Origin: Verrucomicrobiota bacterium
GTDB taxonomy: Bacteria; Verrucomicrobiota; Verrucomicrobiia; Chthoniobacterales; UBA10450
Length of the DNA stretch: 64,000 nucleotides
Direction: 5' to 3'
NCBI GenBank assembly: GCA_003218375.1
Contig: QHNH01000017.1
Span: forward strand, 36,184-100,183
Part shown: positions 27,394-36,800 of the stretch, one piece after another
Layout: every line of letters starts with the position of its first letter
Position numbering within the stretch: the first letter of the stretch is position 1
The notes under the pieces: generated by a model
The model's database searches: none
What the model was told of the DNA's origin: nothing
The model's input: the letters and a program-made list of their open reading frames with translations, nothing else
Position numbers and translations under genes: made by a program

Positions 27394-28554
27394 ATGAAAA
27401 AACAACACGACATCGCGACGCGCGTCATTCACGCCGGCCAATCTCCTGATCCAACGACCGGCGCGATCATGATGCCGATCTACCAGACTTCGACCTACGT
27501 CCAGGAAAGTCCCGGCAAGCACAAAGGCTACGATTATTCCCGCTCGATCAACCCGACCCGGAGCGCTTACGAGCGTTGCGTCGCGAATCTCGAAAGCGGC
27601 ACCCGCGGCTGGGCGTTTGCGTCCGGCCTCGCGGCCATGGCCACCGCACTTGACGGGCTCGATAGTGGATCGCACGTCCTCGTCAGCGACGATCTCTACG
27701 GGGGCACTTACCGCCTTTTCGAAAGAGTGCGGCGCCGTTCGGCGAATCTCGATTTCACCTTCATCGACATGAGCGACGCGTCGAAAGTGGAAGCAGCGAT
27801 GCGGCCGAACACGCGGATGGTCTGGGTGGAGACGCCGAGCAATCCGCTCCTCAAGCTGATCGATCTCGCGGCCGTCGCGAAAATCGCCCGGGCGCACCAG
27901 GCGATCAGCGTTTCCGACAACACTTTCGCCAGCCCCTGGATGCAGCGCCCAATCGAGTTCGGGTTCGACATGGTGATCCATTCGGCGACGAAATATTTGA
28001 ACGGCCATTCCGACATGGTCGGCGGCGTGATCGTCGTCGGCGAGAACAAGGAGCTGGGCGATCAGATCGCATTTTTGCAGAACGCCGTCGGCGCGATTGC
28101 GGGACCGTTCGATAGTTTTCTGGCGCTGCGTGGATTGAAGACCCTTGCCCTCCGGATGGAGCGGCACTGCGAGAACGCGATGGAGATCGCGCGCTGGCTC
28201 GAGAAGGAGGCGAAAGTCGCGAAGATTTACTACCCCGGCCTCGAGCAGCATCCGCAGCATGAATTGGCGAAGAAACAGATGCGCGCGTTCGGCGGAATGG
28301 TCACCATTGTTTTGAAAACCGACCTGGCGGGCACGCGCCGGTTTCTCGAAAACACGCATCTGTTTTCTCTGGCGGAAAGTTTGGGCGGCGTCGAAAGCCT
28401 CATCAATCATCCTGCCATCATGACCCACGGCTCGATCCCGCCGGAGATGCTGGCGTCGCTCGGGATCACCGATTCACTCGTGCGACTGTCGGTCGGCGTG
28501 GAGAACATCGACGACCTGATCGAGGATCTGAGGACCGCGTTCGCGGCAATCTGA
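27394..28554 (+). CDS. Trans-sulfuration PLP enzyme (cystathionine gamma-synthase/gamma-lyase type)
   Basis: A 386-residue fold-type I PLP enzyme of the Cys/Met metabolism family: [18 protein letters not shown] at the N-terminus, [65 protein letters not shown], and [19 protein letters not shown] with the PLP Lys. The C-terminal [15 protein letters not shown] favours a gamma-lyase/gamma-synthase. Next to a cystathionine beta-synthase, gamma-lyase (cystathionine to cysteine) is the more likely role. ATG 27394 is preferred to 27367, whose leader is repeat-derived. Confidence 0.92.
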   Translation: MKKQHDIATRVIHAGQSPDPTTGAIMMPIYQTSTYVQESPGKHKGYDYSRSINPTRSAYERCVANLESGTRGWAFASGLAAMATALDGLDSGSHVLVSDDLYGGTYRLFERVRRRSANLDFTFIDMSDASKVEAAMRPNTRMVWVETPSNPLLKLIDLAAVAKIARAHQAISVSDNTFASPWMQRPIEFGFDMVIHSATKYLNGHSDMVGGVIVVGENKELGDQIAFLQNAVGAIAGPFDSFLALRGLKTLALRMERHCENAMEIARWLEKEAKVAKIYYPGLEQHPQHELAKKQMRAFGGMVTIVLKTDLAGTRRFLENTHLFSLAESLGGVESLINHPAIMTHGSIPPEMLASLGITDSLVRLSVGVENIDDLIEDLRTAFAAI

Positions 28555-28682
28555 TCTGGGGAGCGCACGCGCCTCGCGTGCTCGTTTCGGCGCCCTCGCC
28601 GAAACATTCTTCCTCCGCCGAATAAAGTTCGCGATGGCGGGGCGCCATCGCCAGCACGCGAGGCGCGTGCGCTCCCCAGATC
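28553..28682. repeat. Cloverleaf repeat GATCTGGGGAGCGCACGC, copy 2
   Basis: A 130-bp palindrome nearly identical to 25083-25213: outer GATCTGGGGAGCGCACGC / GCGTGCGCTCCCCAGATC, inner TTTCGGCG...CGCCGAAA and GCGATGGCG...CGCCATCGC. It begins on the second base of the preceding gene's TGA stop codon (28552-28554). Confidence 0.93.
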
Positions 28683-28729
28683 AGCTGCTGCGTTGTTATT
28701 TGAATCGCCGCGAGCTAAGTGTTGCACAA

Positions 28730-29836
28730 ATGGGCAGCAGCTTCGGACAACTTTTCCGCATCACGACGTGGGGAGAATCCCACGGCGGCGGTGTCGGCGT
28801 CGTGATCGACGGTTGCCCGCCGCGAATAGAACTGAGCGAAGCAGACATCCAGCGCGAGCTCAATCGGCGCCGTCCCGGTCAGAGTGCCATCGTCACTCCG
28901 CGCGATGAAGCCGATCGCTGCCAGATTCTCTCCGGGGTTTTCGAAGGCCGCACTTTAGGAACGCCCATCTCCATCCTGGTGATGAACAAGGACGCGCGGC
29001 CCGAAGCCTACGCCGACATGAAATCGACCTATCGTCCCTCGCACGCCGATTTCACCTACGAAGCGAAGTACGGCATTCGAAACTGGCAGGGTGGCGGGCG
29101 CGCTTCCGCGCGGGAAACAATCGGGCGCGTCGCGGCCGGCGCTGTTGCGCAAAAAGTTCTGGCGAGGTTGTCTCCTGGATTCGAGGTGATGGCATACGTG
29201 ACTCACGTATATGACCTAGCTGCGGCGATTGATCCTGCTCTCGTGACCAGAGAAAAGGTCGAAGGGAATGCGATTCGTTGTCCCGACGAAAAGGCGGTGG
29301 AGAAGATGATCGCAGCCATCGAGGAAGCCCGCGCCGATGGGGACTCGTTAGGCGGCGTGATCGAATGCGTCGCTCGCGGCGTTCCTGCCGGGCTGGGCGA
29401 ACCGGTCTTCGACAAGTTGGAAGCCGATCTGGCGAAAGCGATGCTGAGTTTGCCGGCGTCGAAGGGTTTTGAAATCGGCTCTGGCTTTGCTTCCACCCGA
29501 ATGCGCGGATCGGAGCACAACGACGCCTTTGAAATCCGCGACGGAAAAGTAGGAACGGTGACTAACCGTTCCGGCGGCGTCCAGGGTGGCATCAGCAATG
29601 GCGAGAACATTCTTTTCCGGGTCGCTTTCAAACCGACTTCGACAATTGCCCGCGACCAGAAAACCGTGACGGCGTCCGGTGAAGAGACGACCCTGGCCGC
29701 GCGCGGCCGCCACGATCCGTGTGTTCTTCCACGCGCGGTGCCGATCGTGGAAGCCATGGCCGCGCTGGTGCTGTGCGATCACGCGCTGCGGCAGAAAGCG
29801 ATTTCGGATTTCGGATTGCGGATTTCGGATAGTTAA
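28730..29836 (+). CDS. aroC: Chorismate synthase
   Basis: A 368-residue enzyme of the last shikimate step (EPSP to chorismate, FMNH2-dependent). All three signatures are present: [17 protein letters not shown] near the start, [20 protein letters not shown] (read in parts), and [20 protein letters not shown] near the end. ATG 28730 is chosen because the family starts at [15 protein letters not shown]; the upstream in-frame extension is translated from the cloverleaf repeat. After QKA the natural C-terminus passes into a heptamer array that encodes [11 protein letters not shown]. Confidence 0.96.
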   Translation: MGSSFGQLFRITTWGESHGGGVGVVIDGCPPRIELSEADIQRELNRRRPGQSAIVTPRDEADRCQILSGVFEGRTLGTPISILVMNKDARPEAYADMKSTYRPSHADFTYEAKYGIRNWQGGGRASARETIGRVAAGAVAQKVLARLSPGFEVMAYVTHVYDLAAAIDPALVTREKVEGNAIRCPDEKAVEKMIAAIEEARADGDSLGGVIECVARGVPAGLGEPVFDKLEADLAKAMLSLPASKGFEIGSGFASTRMRGSEHNDAFEIRDGKVGTVTNRSGGVQGGISNGENILFRVAFKPTSTIARDQKTVTASGEETTLAARGRHDPCVLPRAVPIVEAMAALVLCDHALRQKAISDFGLRISDS

Positions 29837-29890
29837 GACGGCGCGAATGTCCCTCTTCCTTTCCGCAATCCGCAGTCCGGTATCCGAAAT
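29801..29890. repeat. Paired inverted heptamer arrays (ATTTCGG type)
   Basis: Left arm 29801-29828: ATTTCGG, ATTTCGG, ATTGCGG, ATTTCGG. Right arm 29863-29890: CCGCAAT, CCGCAGT, CCGGTAT, CCGAAAT, the reverse complement. Four units per arm, spacer 34 bp. The left arm encodes the end of aroC and the right arm encodes part of the N-terminus of the cvpA-like protein. Confidence 0.93.
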
Positions 29891-30785
29891 TCAATCGTCC
29901 GCCAGCGGTTCAACACTTTGGCAGATTGTTTTTCTCTCCTTCGCGGCCGTTTTGCTTCTACTCGAGGTCGTTCGCGGATATCGGCTTGGTTTGCCGCGTC
30001 AGTTGATGCGCGGCGCAGCTATCATCGCTGCTTACGCGGCCGCCTATTTCGGCGGCCAGCTTCTGCTGCCGCTGCTTCAGCCGATCCTGAAGTGGCCCGA
30101 TTTCATCCTCACGATGATCGGCGGCGCGATCGTCGCTCTGGTGGTCTACGGTCTCATCGCCAGCCTCGGATCGATTCTCTTCAAGCGGACCGCCCAGCAC
30201 GGCTCAGCGCCGGTTCGTCTCGTTTACGGTCTTAGCGGTGCCGTGACCGGAATTGTGTTCGGCTTGTTTTTCATCTGGTTGATCCTGGTCGGCATTCGCA
30301 GCGTCGGTTCGATTGCCGACGCCCAGGTGCAAGCGCGTCCGCGAACCGACGCGGCACCGCCTTCGTCGCGTACTGACAGATCGCACGCCCTTGAGAATCT
30401 AGATGCCGAATCGCTGACCTCTTTCCTGGCGCGACTGAAGAACTCAGTCGAGCTGGGAAGCATCGGTGACCTGCTGAAGAAAACCGATGTTACTCCGCCA
30501 GCCGTATATCAAATCCTGAAAGATGTCGGCACTGTCTCCGCCAATCCCGAGAATGCGCGCCGCTTCCTGTCCTTCCCCGGCGCCGTCGAGCTGAGCGAGC
30601 ACCCGAAGATCGTCGCCCTGCGGAACGATCCCGAGATCGCCGAGCTGATCAGACAAGGCCGGATCCTGGAGTTACTCCAACATCCCCGCGTCCTCGCCGC
30701 CGCGAACGATCCCACGCTCGTCGAGCGGGTGAAGCAGTTCGATATCAAGAAGGCGCTGGAATTCGCGGCGAAAAAGGACAATTGA
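29847..30785 (+). CDS. CvpA-family-like membrane protein with helical C-terminal region
   Basis: A 312-residue protein. After a non-conserved N-terminus (SAIRSPVSEIQ, encoded by a repeat arm) come four hydrophobic segments (residues ~20-145) with the arrangement seen in CvpA/colicin V production proteins: GYRLGLPRQLMRGAAIIAAY, a DFILTMIGGAIVALVVYG segment and GLSGAVTGIVFGLFFIWLI. Residues 180-310 are soluble and helical (DVGTVSANPENARRFLSFPG, PKIVALRNDPEIAELIRQG). CvpA homologues affect envelope stress and purine-linked phenotypes; the exact role is unknown. Start at ATG 29847, 10 bp after aroC. Confidence 0.7.
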   Translation: MSLFLSAIRSPVSEIQSSASGSTLWQIVFLSFAAVLLLLEVVRGYRLGLPRQLMRGAAIIAAYAAAYFGGQLLLPLLQPILKWPDFILTMIGGAIVALVVYGLIASLGSILFKRTAQHGSAPVRLVYGLSGAVTGIVFGLFFIWLILVGIRSVGSIADAQVQARPRTDAAPPSSRTDRSHALENLDAESLTSFLARLKNSVELGSIGDLLKKTDVTPPAVYQILKDVGTVSANPENARRFLSFPGAVELSEHPKIVALRNDPEIAELIRQGRILELLQHPRVLAAANDPTLVERVKQFDIKKALEFAAKKDN

Positions 30786-31192
30786 AGATTTCAGATTTCA
30801 GATTTCAGATTGCGCTGTTATGAACCCCGAAGAACTAAAAGATCGGACGAAACAATTTGCTCTTCGCATTCTGAAACTGGTGGCTGCATTACCGAAGACA
30901 GTGGAAGGCCGCGCGATCGCGAACCAACTGGTTCGATGCGGAACTTCCGTAGCCGCGAATTATCGAGCGACGTGTCGGGCTAGGTCTAAAGCGGAGTTTA
31001 TTGCCAAGATTGGGGTTGTCTTGGAAGAGGCGGACGAGGCGTTGCTTTGGCTGGAACTCATCGGTGAAGCAAACCTACTGCCGGCGAAACGTGTCGACCC
31101 TATTCGTATCGAGGCCAACGAGCTGGTCGCGATCATGGCGGCGTCGCGTAAATCAGCTGCTTCCAATCTGAAATCTGCAATCTGAAATCTGC
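30784..31192. mobile_element. Four-helix-bundle gene flanked by inverted heptamer arrays (candidate mobile unit)
   Basis: Left arm 30784-30812 (GAAGATT then three TCAGATT units) and right arm 31164-31192 (four AATCTG[A/C] units) are reverse complements at 27 of 29 positions. They enclose one gene (30820-31185). The unit starts on the second base of the TGA of the cvpA-like gene (30783-30785) and ends 1 bp before the gatB ATG (31194), as if inserted exactly between two genes. No transposase is present and no target-site duplication is clear. Mobility is an inference; the architecture is directly visible. Confidence 0.7.
30820..31185 (+). CDS. Four-helix-bundle protein (S23 / 23S rRNA intervening-sequence protein family)
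   Basis: A 121-residue, highly helical protein of the S23/IVP family: LKDRTKQFALRILKLVAALP, AIANQLVRCGTSVAANYRAT (the R-x-G-x-S-x-x-x-N-Y signature) and KAEFIAKIGVVLEEADEALL with WLELIGEANLL. Relatives include ORFs carried inside 23S rRNA intervening sequences of Leptospira and Coxiella and the Avd accessory protein of diversity-generating retroelements; they form pentameric, basic-faced bundles and bind nucleic acid. No rRNA or reverse transcriptase is nearby. The last residues (SNLKSAI) and the stop codon are encoded by the right heptamer array, so the gene and repeat have co-evolved as one unit. Confidence 0.93.
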   Translation: MNPEELKDRTKQFALRILKLVAALPKTVEGRAIANQLVRCGTSVAANYRATCRARSKAEFIAKIGVVLEEADEALLWLELIGEANLLPAKRVDPIRIEANELVAIMAASRKSAASNLKSAI

Positions 31193-31193
31193 A

Positions 31194-32639
31194 ATGCTCA
31201 CCACGATCGGCCTCGAGGTTCATGTCCAGCTGCGGACGCGCTCGAAGATGTTCTGTGCTTGCCCCGTGGAATTTGGCGCGGCTCCGAATTCGCACACGTG
31301 TCCGACTTGCCTGGGTTTGCCGGGTGCGTTGCCGGTAGTGAATGCGGAGGCCGTACGTCTAACGATTCTGACCGGGCTGATGCTGGAGTGCGAAATCGCG
31401 TCGGAGTCGCATTTCGACCGGAAAAATTATTTTTATCCGGACATGCCGAAGAATTATCAGATCACACAATACGCGCGGCCATTCTGCATGAGGGGCTGGG
31501 TACCATTGCACGATCTCGCGTATCCGAAGGACGCGCAGAAAAATATCGAGAGCCCGGACAAGAAAGTCGAGCTCGTCCGGATCCATCTTGAGGAAGATGT
31601 GGCGCGCAGTTTCCATCTCGAGAACAGCACCGGAATCGATTTCAACCGCGCGGGCACGCCGCTGCTCGAGATCGTGACCGAGCCTGAAATCAATTCGCCA
31701 GAAGAAGCGTTCGCTTTTCTCACGGCGCTGAGACAAATCCTCCTCTACGGCGAGGTGAGCTACGCCGATATGGAGAAAGGGCAGCTGCGTTGCGACTGCA
31801 ATATTTCTCTGCGGCCGCAGGGGCAATCCGAGCTCGGGGCCAAGATCGAGATCAAGAACATGAATTCGGTCAGCGGGGTCCGACGCGCCCTCGCTTTTGA
31901 AGTGCGACGACAAATCGAAGCGCTCGAGCGCGGCGAAACACTTCAACAGGAAACGCGTGGCTGGGACGACAGCGCAGGCGAAACATTTCTGATGCGGACG
32001 AAAGAATTTGCGCACGATTACCGGTACTTCCCCGATCCCGATCTGCCGCCGATCCGGACGGAAGCGCTGGTGCGGGAGGCCCGTTCTCGATTGCCGGAAC
32101 TGCCCGGCGCGAAACGCGAACGTTTCGTGAAACAATACGGCGTGAGCGCCTACGATGCCGGCGTCCTGGCGAACGATCTCGAGCTGGCTGCATACTTCGA
32201 GGCCGCGGCGACGGGCGCGCGGCGACCGAAAAGCTTGGCGAACTGGACCCTGAACGATTTGCAAAGCGCGCTCGCAGATGCGGGGCGCTCGATTGCTGAT
32301 TGTCCGGTGTCGCCGGCGGCGCTGGATGAGCTAGTGAATCTGGTCGAGGCCGGAACGATCAGCGGCAAACAGGCGAAGGAAGTCTTCATGGAGATGTTCG
32401 CGAGTGGGAAAACGGCGTCGGCCATCGTGCAGGAGAAAGGGATCGAGCAGTTGAGCGATGCGACGGCGATCGAAGCGCTGTGCGACGAAGTCATCGCCGC
32501 GAATCCGAAGCCAGCGGCCGATTTCAGAGCCGGCCATACGGCTTCGCTGAATTTTCTGAAGGGACAAGTCATGAAGCTTTCGAAGGGAACGGCGAATCCG
32601 GCGTTGGTGGGTAAGATCTTGGAGCGGAAACTTAGGTAG
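31194..32639 (+). CDS. gatB: Asp/Glu-tRNA amidotransferase subunit B
   Basis: A 481-residue GatB: TIGLEVHVQLRTRSKMFC at the N-terminus, CPTCLGLPGALPVVN, HFDRKNYFYPDMPKNYQITQ, IHLEEDVARSFH, ADMEKGQLRCDCNISLR, KNMNSVSGVRRALAFE, and the C-terminal YqeY-like tail domain (SGKQAKEVFMEMFASGKTAS). It is the kinase/transamidase partner in GatCAB, converting misacylated Glu-tRNA(Gln) to Gln-tRNA(Gln). gatA and gatC are not in the window. Its ATG follows the heptamer unit by 1 bp, so its leader sequence is repeat DNA. Confidence 0.96.
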   Translation: MLTTIGLEVHVQLRTRSKMFCACPVEFGAAPNSHTCPTCLGLPGALPVVNAEAVRLTILTGLMLECEIASESHFDRKNYFYPDMPKNYQITQYARPFCMRGWVPLHDLAYPKDAQKNIESPDKKVELVRIHLEEDVARSFHLENSTGIDFNRAGTPLLEIVTEPEINSPEEAFAFLTALRQILLYGEVSYADMEKGQLRCDCNISLRPQGQSELGAKIEIKNMNSVSGVRRALAFEVRRQIEALERGETLQQETRGWDDSAGETFLMRTKEFAHDYRYFPDPDLPPIRTEALVREARSRLPELPGAKRERFVKQYGVSAYDAGVLANDLELAAYFEAAATGARRPKSLANWTLNDLQSALADAGRSIADCPVSPAALDELVNLVEAGTISGKQAKEVFMEMFASGKTASAIVQEKGIEQLSDATAIEALCDEVIAANPKPAADFRAGHTASLNFLKGQVMKLSKGTANPALVGKILERKLR

Positions 32640-32725
32640 TGACGTTTTTCCGAAACGTCCGACTTGTTTCCGGTCGCGCTCACCAGCAGAGAATAGTCGG
32701 ACGGCTCGGAAAGCCGTCCCTACCT
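32634..32725. repeat. Palindrome AGGTAGnGACG...CGTCC, covers gatB stop
   Basis: Left 30 bp (AGGTAGTGACGTTTTTCCGA...) and inverted right 30 bp (AGGTAGGGACGGCTTTCCGA...) are near copies. Each arm contains its own hairpin (GACGTTTTTCCGAAACGTC; GACGGCTTTCCGAGCCGTC) with the same loop core, TTTCCGA. The gatB stop codon (32637-32639) lies within it and the glycerate kinase ATG is 2 bp after it. Confidence 0.9.
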
Positions 32726-32726
32726 G

Positions 32727-33875
32727 ATGAAAATTCTTATCGCGCCCGATAAATTCAAAGGCTCGCTGAGCGCGCGCGACGTTGCGGAACACATCGCGAT
32801 CGGAATTCGCGATCGTTTGTCGAATGCGACCGTCAGAACTCTGCCGATGGCCGATGGCGGCGAGGGGACGGCGGAGGTGATTTGCGATGCGCGCGGCGGC
32901 GAATGGATCACGTGCGCGGCGCATGATGCGTTGGGCCGCGCGATCGATGCGCGTTACGTCTGGCTGCGCGAGAGCGCTACGGCAGTCATGGAGATGAGCG
33001 CAGCGGCGGGAATGTGGCGGATTGCGCCGGAAGAGCGCGATTTGCTGAGCGCAAATACTTACGGCGTCGGCGAGATGATGAAGCACGCGGCGGAGCGAGG
33101 GGCGAAGGAGATTTTGCTTGGACTCGGCGGCAGCGCGACGAACGATGGCGGACTCGGAATGGCGCGCGCGTTAGGGTTTCGATTTCTTGGGACCGAAGGC
33201 GAACTGGCGCGTCCAGGCGAGTTGGTTACCCTAACGGGGATTGTGTCCAACAATGCCGCTGGAAACTTGACCGCTTTAAGCGGTCAAGTTCGCGAAGCGC
33301 CCATTCTGGTCTATCCGAAAGTGATTGCGGCGGCGGACGTGAGGAATCCGCTGCTGGGGCGGCGCGGGGCGACGCGCACGTTTGGACCCCAAAAGGGTGG
33401 AACGCCCGAGCAACTGGAAATTCTCGAGAACGGTTTAGAGAGATTGGCCGATATTTCCACTCGCTATCTCGGCAGTGATTTTCGCGATACAGCGGGAGCC
33501 GGCGCCGCTGGTGGATTGGGATTCGGGCTGATGATCTTCTGCGGCGCCGAAGTGAAATCGGGTTTCGAAGTCGTCGCGGAATTTGTTGGGCTTCGGTCCG
33601 CGATTGAAGAAGCAGACGTGGTGATTACCGGTGAGGGCCGGCTGGATGAGCAAACTTTGGAGGGAAAGGCGCCCGCAGGTGTGGCGCGGCTGGCGCGGCA
33701 ATTGGGCAAACCTGTGTTCGCGATCGTTGGGAGCACCAATCAAGGGATAACCGGTGGCGCGCTTTTCGGCGCGGTCCTTGCCCTGGCCCGCGGCGAGATC
33801 ACCCCGGAACAATCGGTGGCCCGAGCAGCGACGCTGGTAGAGGAACGGGCGCGAGAATTGGCCGGGATGATGTAG
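32727..33875 (+). CDS. Glycerate kinase (GarK/GlxK family)
   Basis: A 382-residue protein that matches glycerate kinase type 1 along its length: MKILIAPDKFKGSLSARDVA, MADGGEGTAEVICDARGG, KEILLGLGGSATNDGGLG, GAGAAGGLGFGLMIFCGAEV, VVITGEGRLDEQTLEGKAP and VFAIVGSTNQG. It phosphorylates D-glycerate (giving 2-phosphoglycerate in this family), feeding glycolysis from glyoxylate, tartronate or serine catabolism. No neighbouring glyoxylate genes are visible. Confidence 0.95.
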   Translation: MKILIAPDKFKGSLSARDVAEHIAIGIRDRLSNATVRTLPMADGGEGTAEVICDARGGEWITCAAHDALGRAIDARYVWLRESATAVMEMSAAAGMWRIAPEERDLLSANTYGVGEMMKHAAERGAKEILLGLGGSATNDGGLGMARALGFRFLGTEGELARPGELVTLTGIVSNNAAGNLTALSGQVREAPILVYPKVIAAADVRNPLLGRRGATRTFGPQKGGTPEQLEILENGLERLADISTRYLGSDFRDTAGAGAAGGLGFGLMIFCGAEVKSGFEVVAEFVGLRSAIEEADVVITGEGRLDEQTLEGKAPAGVARLARQLGKPVFAIVGSTNQGITGGALFGAVLALARGEITPEQSVARAATLVEERARELAGMM

Positions 33876-33890
33876 AATAGGCTCCCGTCA

Positions 33891-36800
33891 ATGGAAGAGG
33901 AGCCGTCACCCGCCATCGCGCCATTCGTGTTTTCAGACCCAGCCGGCAAACGCTGGCCGCGGCTGCGCCTCGCCCTGCTCATCGGCGGCATCGCGATTTT
34001 TCTGGGCACGGTCCTTTTCGTCCAAACGCTTTTTGTCGCGCCCCAATTGAGACTGCCTTTTTCCCTGCGGCAGTTGAAGGGACAACTCAAGCATCTCCAG
34101 ACCGTGAACCCTGCCGGCCAGGTCGCGACCAACCTGGCGCTCTGGGAAAAGTTTGCCGCCACCAGGCTCGCCGCGAAAAAACCGAAGCCGCCCATCGCCC
34201 CGACCCCTCCGGCGCATCCGCGGAAAAAGCTGCCGAACAACGAAGTCCGGCTCGCCTTTTACGCCAATGGCGATCCCTACAGTTACACGTCGCTCGAGCA
34301 GCACGCCGCCCAGATCACGCACGTCTGTCCGGAATGGATGGCGATGACCAATGGCGCGGGCGATTTACAGATCGATGCCGATAGCCGGTTGCCGAAGCTC
34401 GCCGCGAGCAAAGGGATCGCGCTCATGCCGCTGCTCACGAACCTGGTCGGCGATACCTGGCAACCGGAAGCGGTCGAGAATCTCGCGCACAGTTCGCCGG
34501 AGCGACAGGACCGGTTTATCCAGAAAGTGCTCGCGATTTTGAACGACGCGAAAGCGGCCGGCGTAATCATCGATTGGGAGCAGGTCGATCCCGCTTACAA
34601 GAAGGACATCACTGCGTTCTTGGATCGTTTCACCGACGCGCTCCACTACGACGACAAGCAGCTCTGGCTCTGCGTCCAGCCGGGCCAGGACCTCGATTAC
34701 ATCGATTTCGATGAACTCTCCGACAACGTCGATCGCTTCGTGGCCATGCTGTTCGACGAGACTTCCGACATCGATCCGGCGGGGCCGCTTGGCTCGCGCC
34801 GCTGGTTTGAAGGCTGGCTCAGCGTGCTCATGGACGGCGCGGAGACGAACCAATGGATCATCGCGCTCGGCAGCTACGGCTACGATTGGACCAGCGGCGG
34901 GAAAAAAGCGGAGCTGATCAGTTTCCCGGAAGCGATGAGCCGGGCGAGCTACGCGGAAGTGGACAAGACGACGGTCGAAGCGCCGCACTACAATCCGTAT
35001 TTTTATTATGAGGACGCGGACAAGGACCATTCGGTCTGGTTCCTCGATGTGGTCACGTTCCTGAACCAGGTGCGACGGGTCCGCGAGGCGAAGGCGGGCG
35101 GCTTCGCGATTTACCGGCTCGGGACGGAAGACGTGGCCATCTGGGACGCGCTCGGAGTCGCCAACGATTTCAAGATGGATACGGCGACGCGGGCGCCGCT
35201 CGAAGTGCTAAAGGGAACGGACACGATCGCGGACGTCGGCGACGGCGAAATTGTTTCGGTCGATGAATCGACGGCGGACGGGTATCGGACGCTGGCCGTG
35301 GACAACGACGGTTATCTCACCGCGATCTATTCAAAGTTCCCGCAATTTCCGACCCTCTATCACCAGGGCGCCGGCGGGCCGCACCAGATCGCGCTCACCT
35401 TCGATGACGGGCCCGATCCGAAATGGACACCGAAGATCCTCGATATCCTGAAGGCGGAAAACGTGAAAGCCGCTTTCTTTCTCGTTGGGGCGCGGGCCGA
35501 GGAATATCCCAACCTCGTCCGGCGCATCGTCGCCGAAGGACACGAGATCGGGAACCACACCTACTACCATCCGAATCTCGCGCTCTGCTGGCCGGAGCAT
35601 ATCCGCGTGGAGCTGAACGCGACGCAGTTGTTGCTCGAAACAATCACAGGTCGCTCGACGACGTTGTTCCGCCCGCCCTACGCCGCTGACACGAGCCCGT
35701 CGAAAATTACCGAGCTGGTACCGCTGCAGCTCGCGCAGGATCTCGGCTATCTCGTCGTGCTCGAAAACATCGATCCCCAGGATTGGGCCCGGCCGGGCGC
35801 GGACGTGATCCTGCAGCGGGTGAAGCAGCAGCGGCGCGATGGCAGTATCATTTTGCTTCATGACGCGGGCGGCGATCGCGAGCAAACCGTTGAGGCGCTG
35901 CCGCGCATCCTCGATTATCTCAAGACGCGGGGCGATTCGGTAGTGCCGATCAGCGCGCTGCTCGGGACGACGCGCGATGCCTTAATGCCATCGACCGAAA
36001 CGCAGGGACGGTCGCTGAGCCATTTCGTTTCTGGCGTCGGGTTCCGGATTTTCCACGCGGCGGAAGAATTTCTCTGGGCCTTCATGATCGTGGCGACGGC
36101 GCTGGTTGTTTTGCGAACGCTGATCGTGATCTGGCTGGCGGCGCGTTTCCGGCGGAGCTGGCCCCGCGATTTCGAGGAGCCGATCAGCGTGATCGTCGCG
36201 GCGTTCAACGAAGAGAAAGTAATCGCGGAAACGTTGCGCAGTTTGCTGGCCACGGATTACGAGGGAGAAGTGGAAGTTATTGTGATCGATGACGGTTCGG
36301 CGGACCGGACCGCGGCGGAAGTCGAGGCGAACTCCGATCCGCGCGTGCGCCTATTGCGCCAGCCGAATCGCGGGAAAGCGCGCGCCTTGCAACGCGGACT
36401 CGCCACGATGCGCACCGGCATCGCCGTCTTTCTCGACGCGGACACGCACTGTCAGCGCGACACGCTTCGGCGTTTGGTCGAACCGTTTTCCGATGAAAGC
36501 ATCGGCGGCGTTTCCGGCCATGCGAAGGTGGGCAACCTGCGCACCTTCATCGCGCGCTGTCAGGCGCTCGAATACACCTGCGGTTTCAATCTCGATCGGC
36601 GCGCTTACACGCGCTGGAATTGCATGACGGTCGTGCCCGGCGCGATCAGCGCGATCCGGAAATCGGCGATCGACGATGCCGGCGGCCTGAGCCTCGAGAC
36701 GCTGGCCGAAGACACCGATCTTACGTTGACGCTCCACAAGCGCGGCCAGCGGATGGTTTATGTGCCGGAAGCAATCGCCTGGACGGAAGCGCCGGAAACG

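Noticed and set aside
29801-31192. CRISPR array
   Set aside because: Units are 7 bp, without spacers of constant size, and arms are inverted; no cas gene in the window.
30784-31192. Insertion sequence or RAYT element
   Set aside because: The enclosed protein has no transposase or HUH motif; it belongs to the S23 four-helix-bundle family, so a classical IS call is not supported.
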